Shown piece after piece: positions 63,948-64,000 of a stretch of DNA of 64,000 nucleotides; positions within the stretch are counted from its first letter, which is position 1, and each line of letters opens with the position of its first letter. The stretch comes from Rhineura floridana (Eukaryota; Chordata; Lepidosauria; Squamata; Rhineuridae). Made by a program: the position numbers and the translations under genes. Below the pieces are notes generated by a model. The model saw only the letters and a list, made by a program, of their open reading frames with translations, did not search any database and was not told the DNA's origin. The DNA lies in the NCBI RefSeq assembly GCF_030035675.1, contig NC_084493.1, forward strand, positions 24,343,822 through 24,407,821, in the 5' to 3' direction.

Positions 63948-64000
63948 CCTGGGGCTGATGGGAGATGAAGTCCCAAACATCTGGAGGATGCCAGGCTGGC
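63948..64000. mobile_element. hAT-like fold-back, cut by the window end
   Basis: GGGGCTGATGGGAGATGAAG and CATCTGGAGGATGCCAGGCT; right arm of the caggggtagcc subfamily. Confidence 0.7.

Overview
The window is vertebrate nuclear DNA: short exons with phase-matched splice sites sit in long introns full of transposons. The repeats point to a squamate reptile, most likely a lizard: L2, CR1 and BovB (RTE) LINEs, a Sauria-type SINE with a BovB-like tail, a tRNA-derived SINE, hAT-like fold-back elements, Tigger-like and Tc1 elements, and two solo LTRs. The species call is inference from repeat content.

Three host genes are present. COX5A (+) covers about 1-15960. Exons 2-4 encode the whole 109-residue mature subunit, and a non-coding last exon lies 5 kb further on. 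The exon with the start codon is upstream of the window. FAM219B (+) covers about 19000-37260. A GC-rich promoter with three CCAAT boxes leads into a first coding exon at 19098-19184. Exons at 28797, 30883, 31390 and 34078 follow, then a long 3' UTR. The exon expected between 19185 and 28796 was not recognised. One intron appears to use a GC-AG splice pair. MPI (-) covers 41991-58186. Its coding exons 2-8 are complete and in phase. Only the short first coding piece is missing, and with a 16-nt first piece the protein would be 423 aa with its metal and active-site residues at the human numbers. The order COX5A-FAM219B-MPI, with MPI convergent on the other two, matches human chromosome 15q24 as I recall it.

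The rest is intron, intergenic DNA and repeats. 4.2-9.3 kb holds an L2 fragment and a CR1 split by a 2.5-kb L2 with an 8-bp target duplication. 11.6-12.4 kb is a Tc1 relic with long terminal inverted repeats. 12.7-15.3 kb holds L2 and BovB pieces. 21-26 kb has two separate direct-repeat pairs of unknown nature. 27.2-28.8 kb carries L2 and CR1 pieces, the last ending about 40 bp from a FAM219B exon. 32.1-32.9 kb is an internally deleted BovB with both ends present. 45-48.5 kb has SINEs, a solo LTR and a pair of palindromic repeats. 53.6-56.0 kb is a BovB interrupted by a solo LTR. 61.6-63.3 kb has a Sauria-type SINE and a BovB inserted into a hAT-like element.

I found no operon, CRISPR array, intact mobile element, or clearly new protein-coding system. 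The best leads are the GC-AG intron, the unrecognised FAM219B exon, the compact BovB derivative that shares an internal block with the SINE, the acidic ORF shared by the two solo LTRs, and several unclassified repeat pairs.
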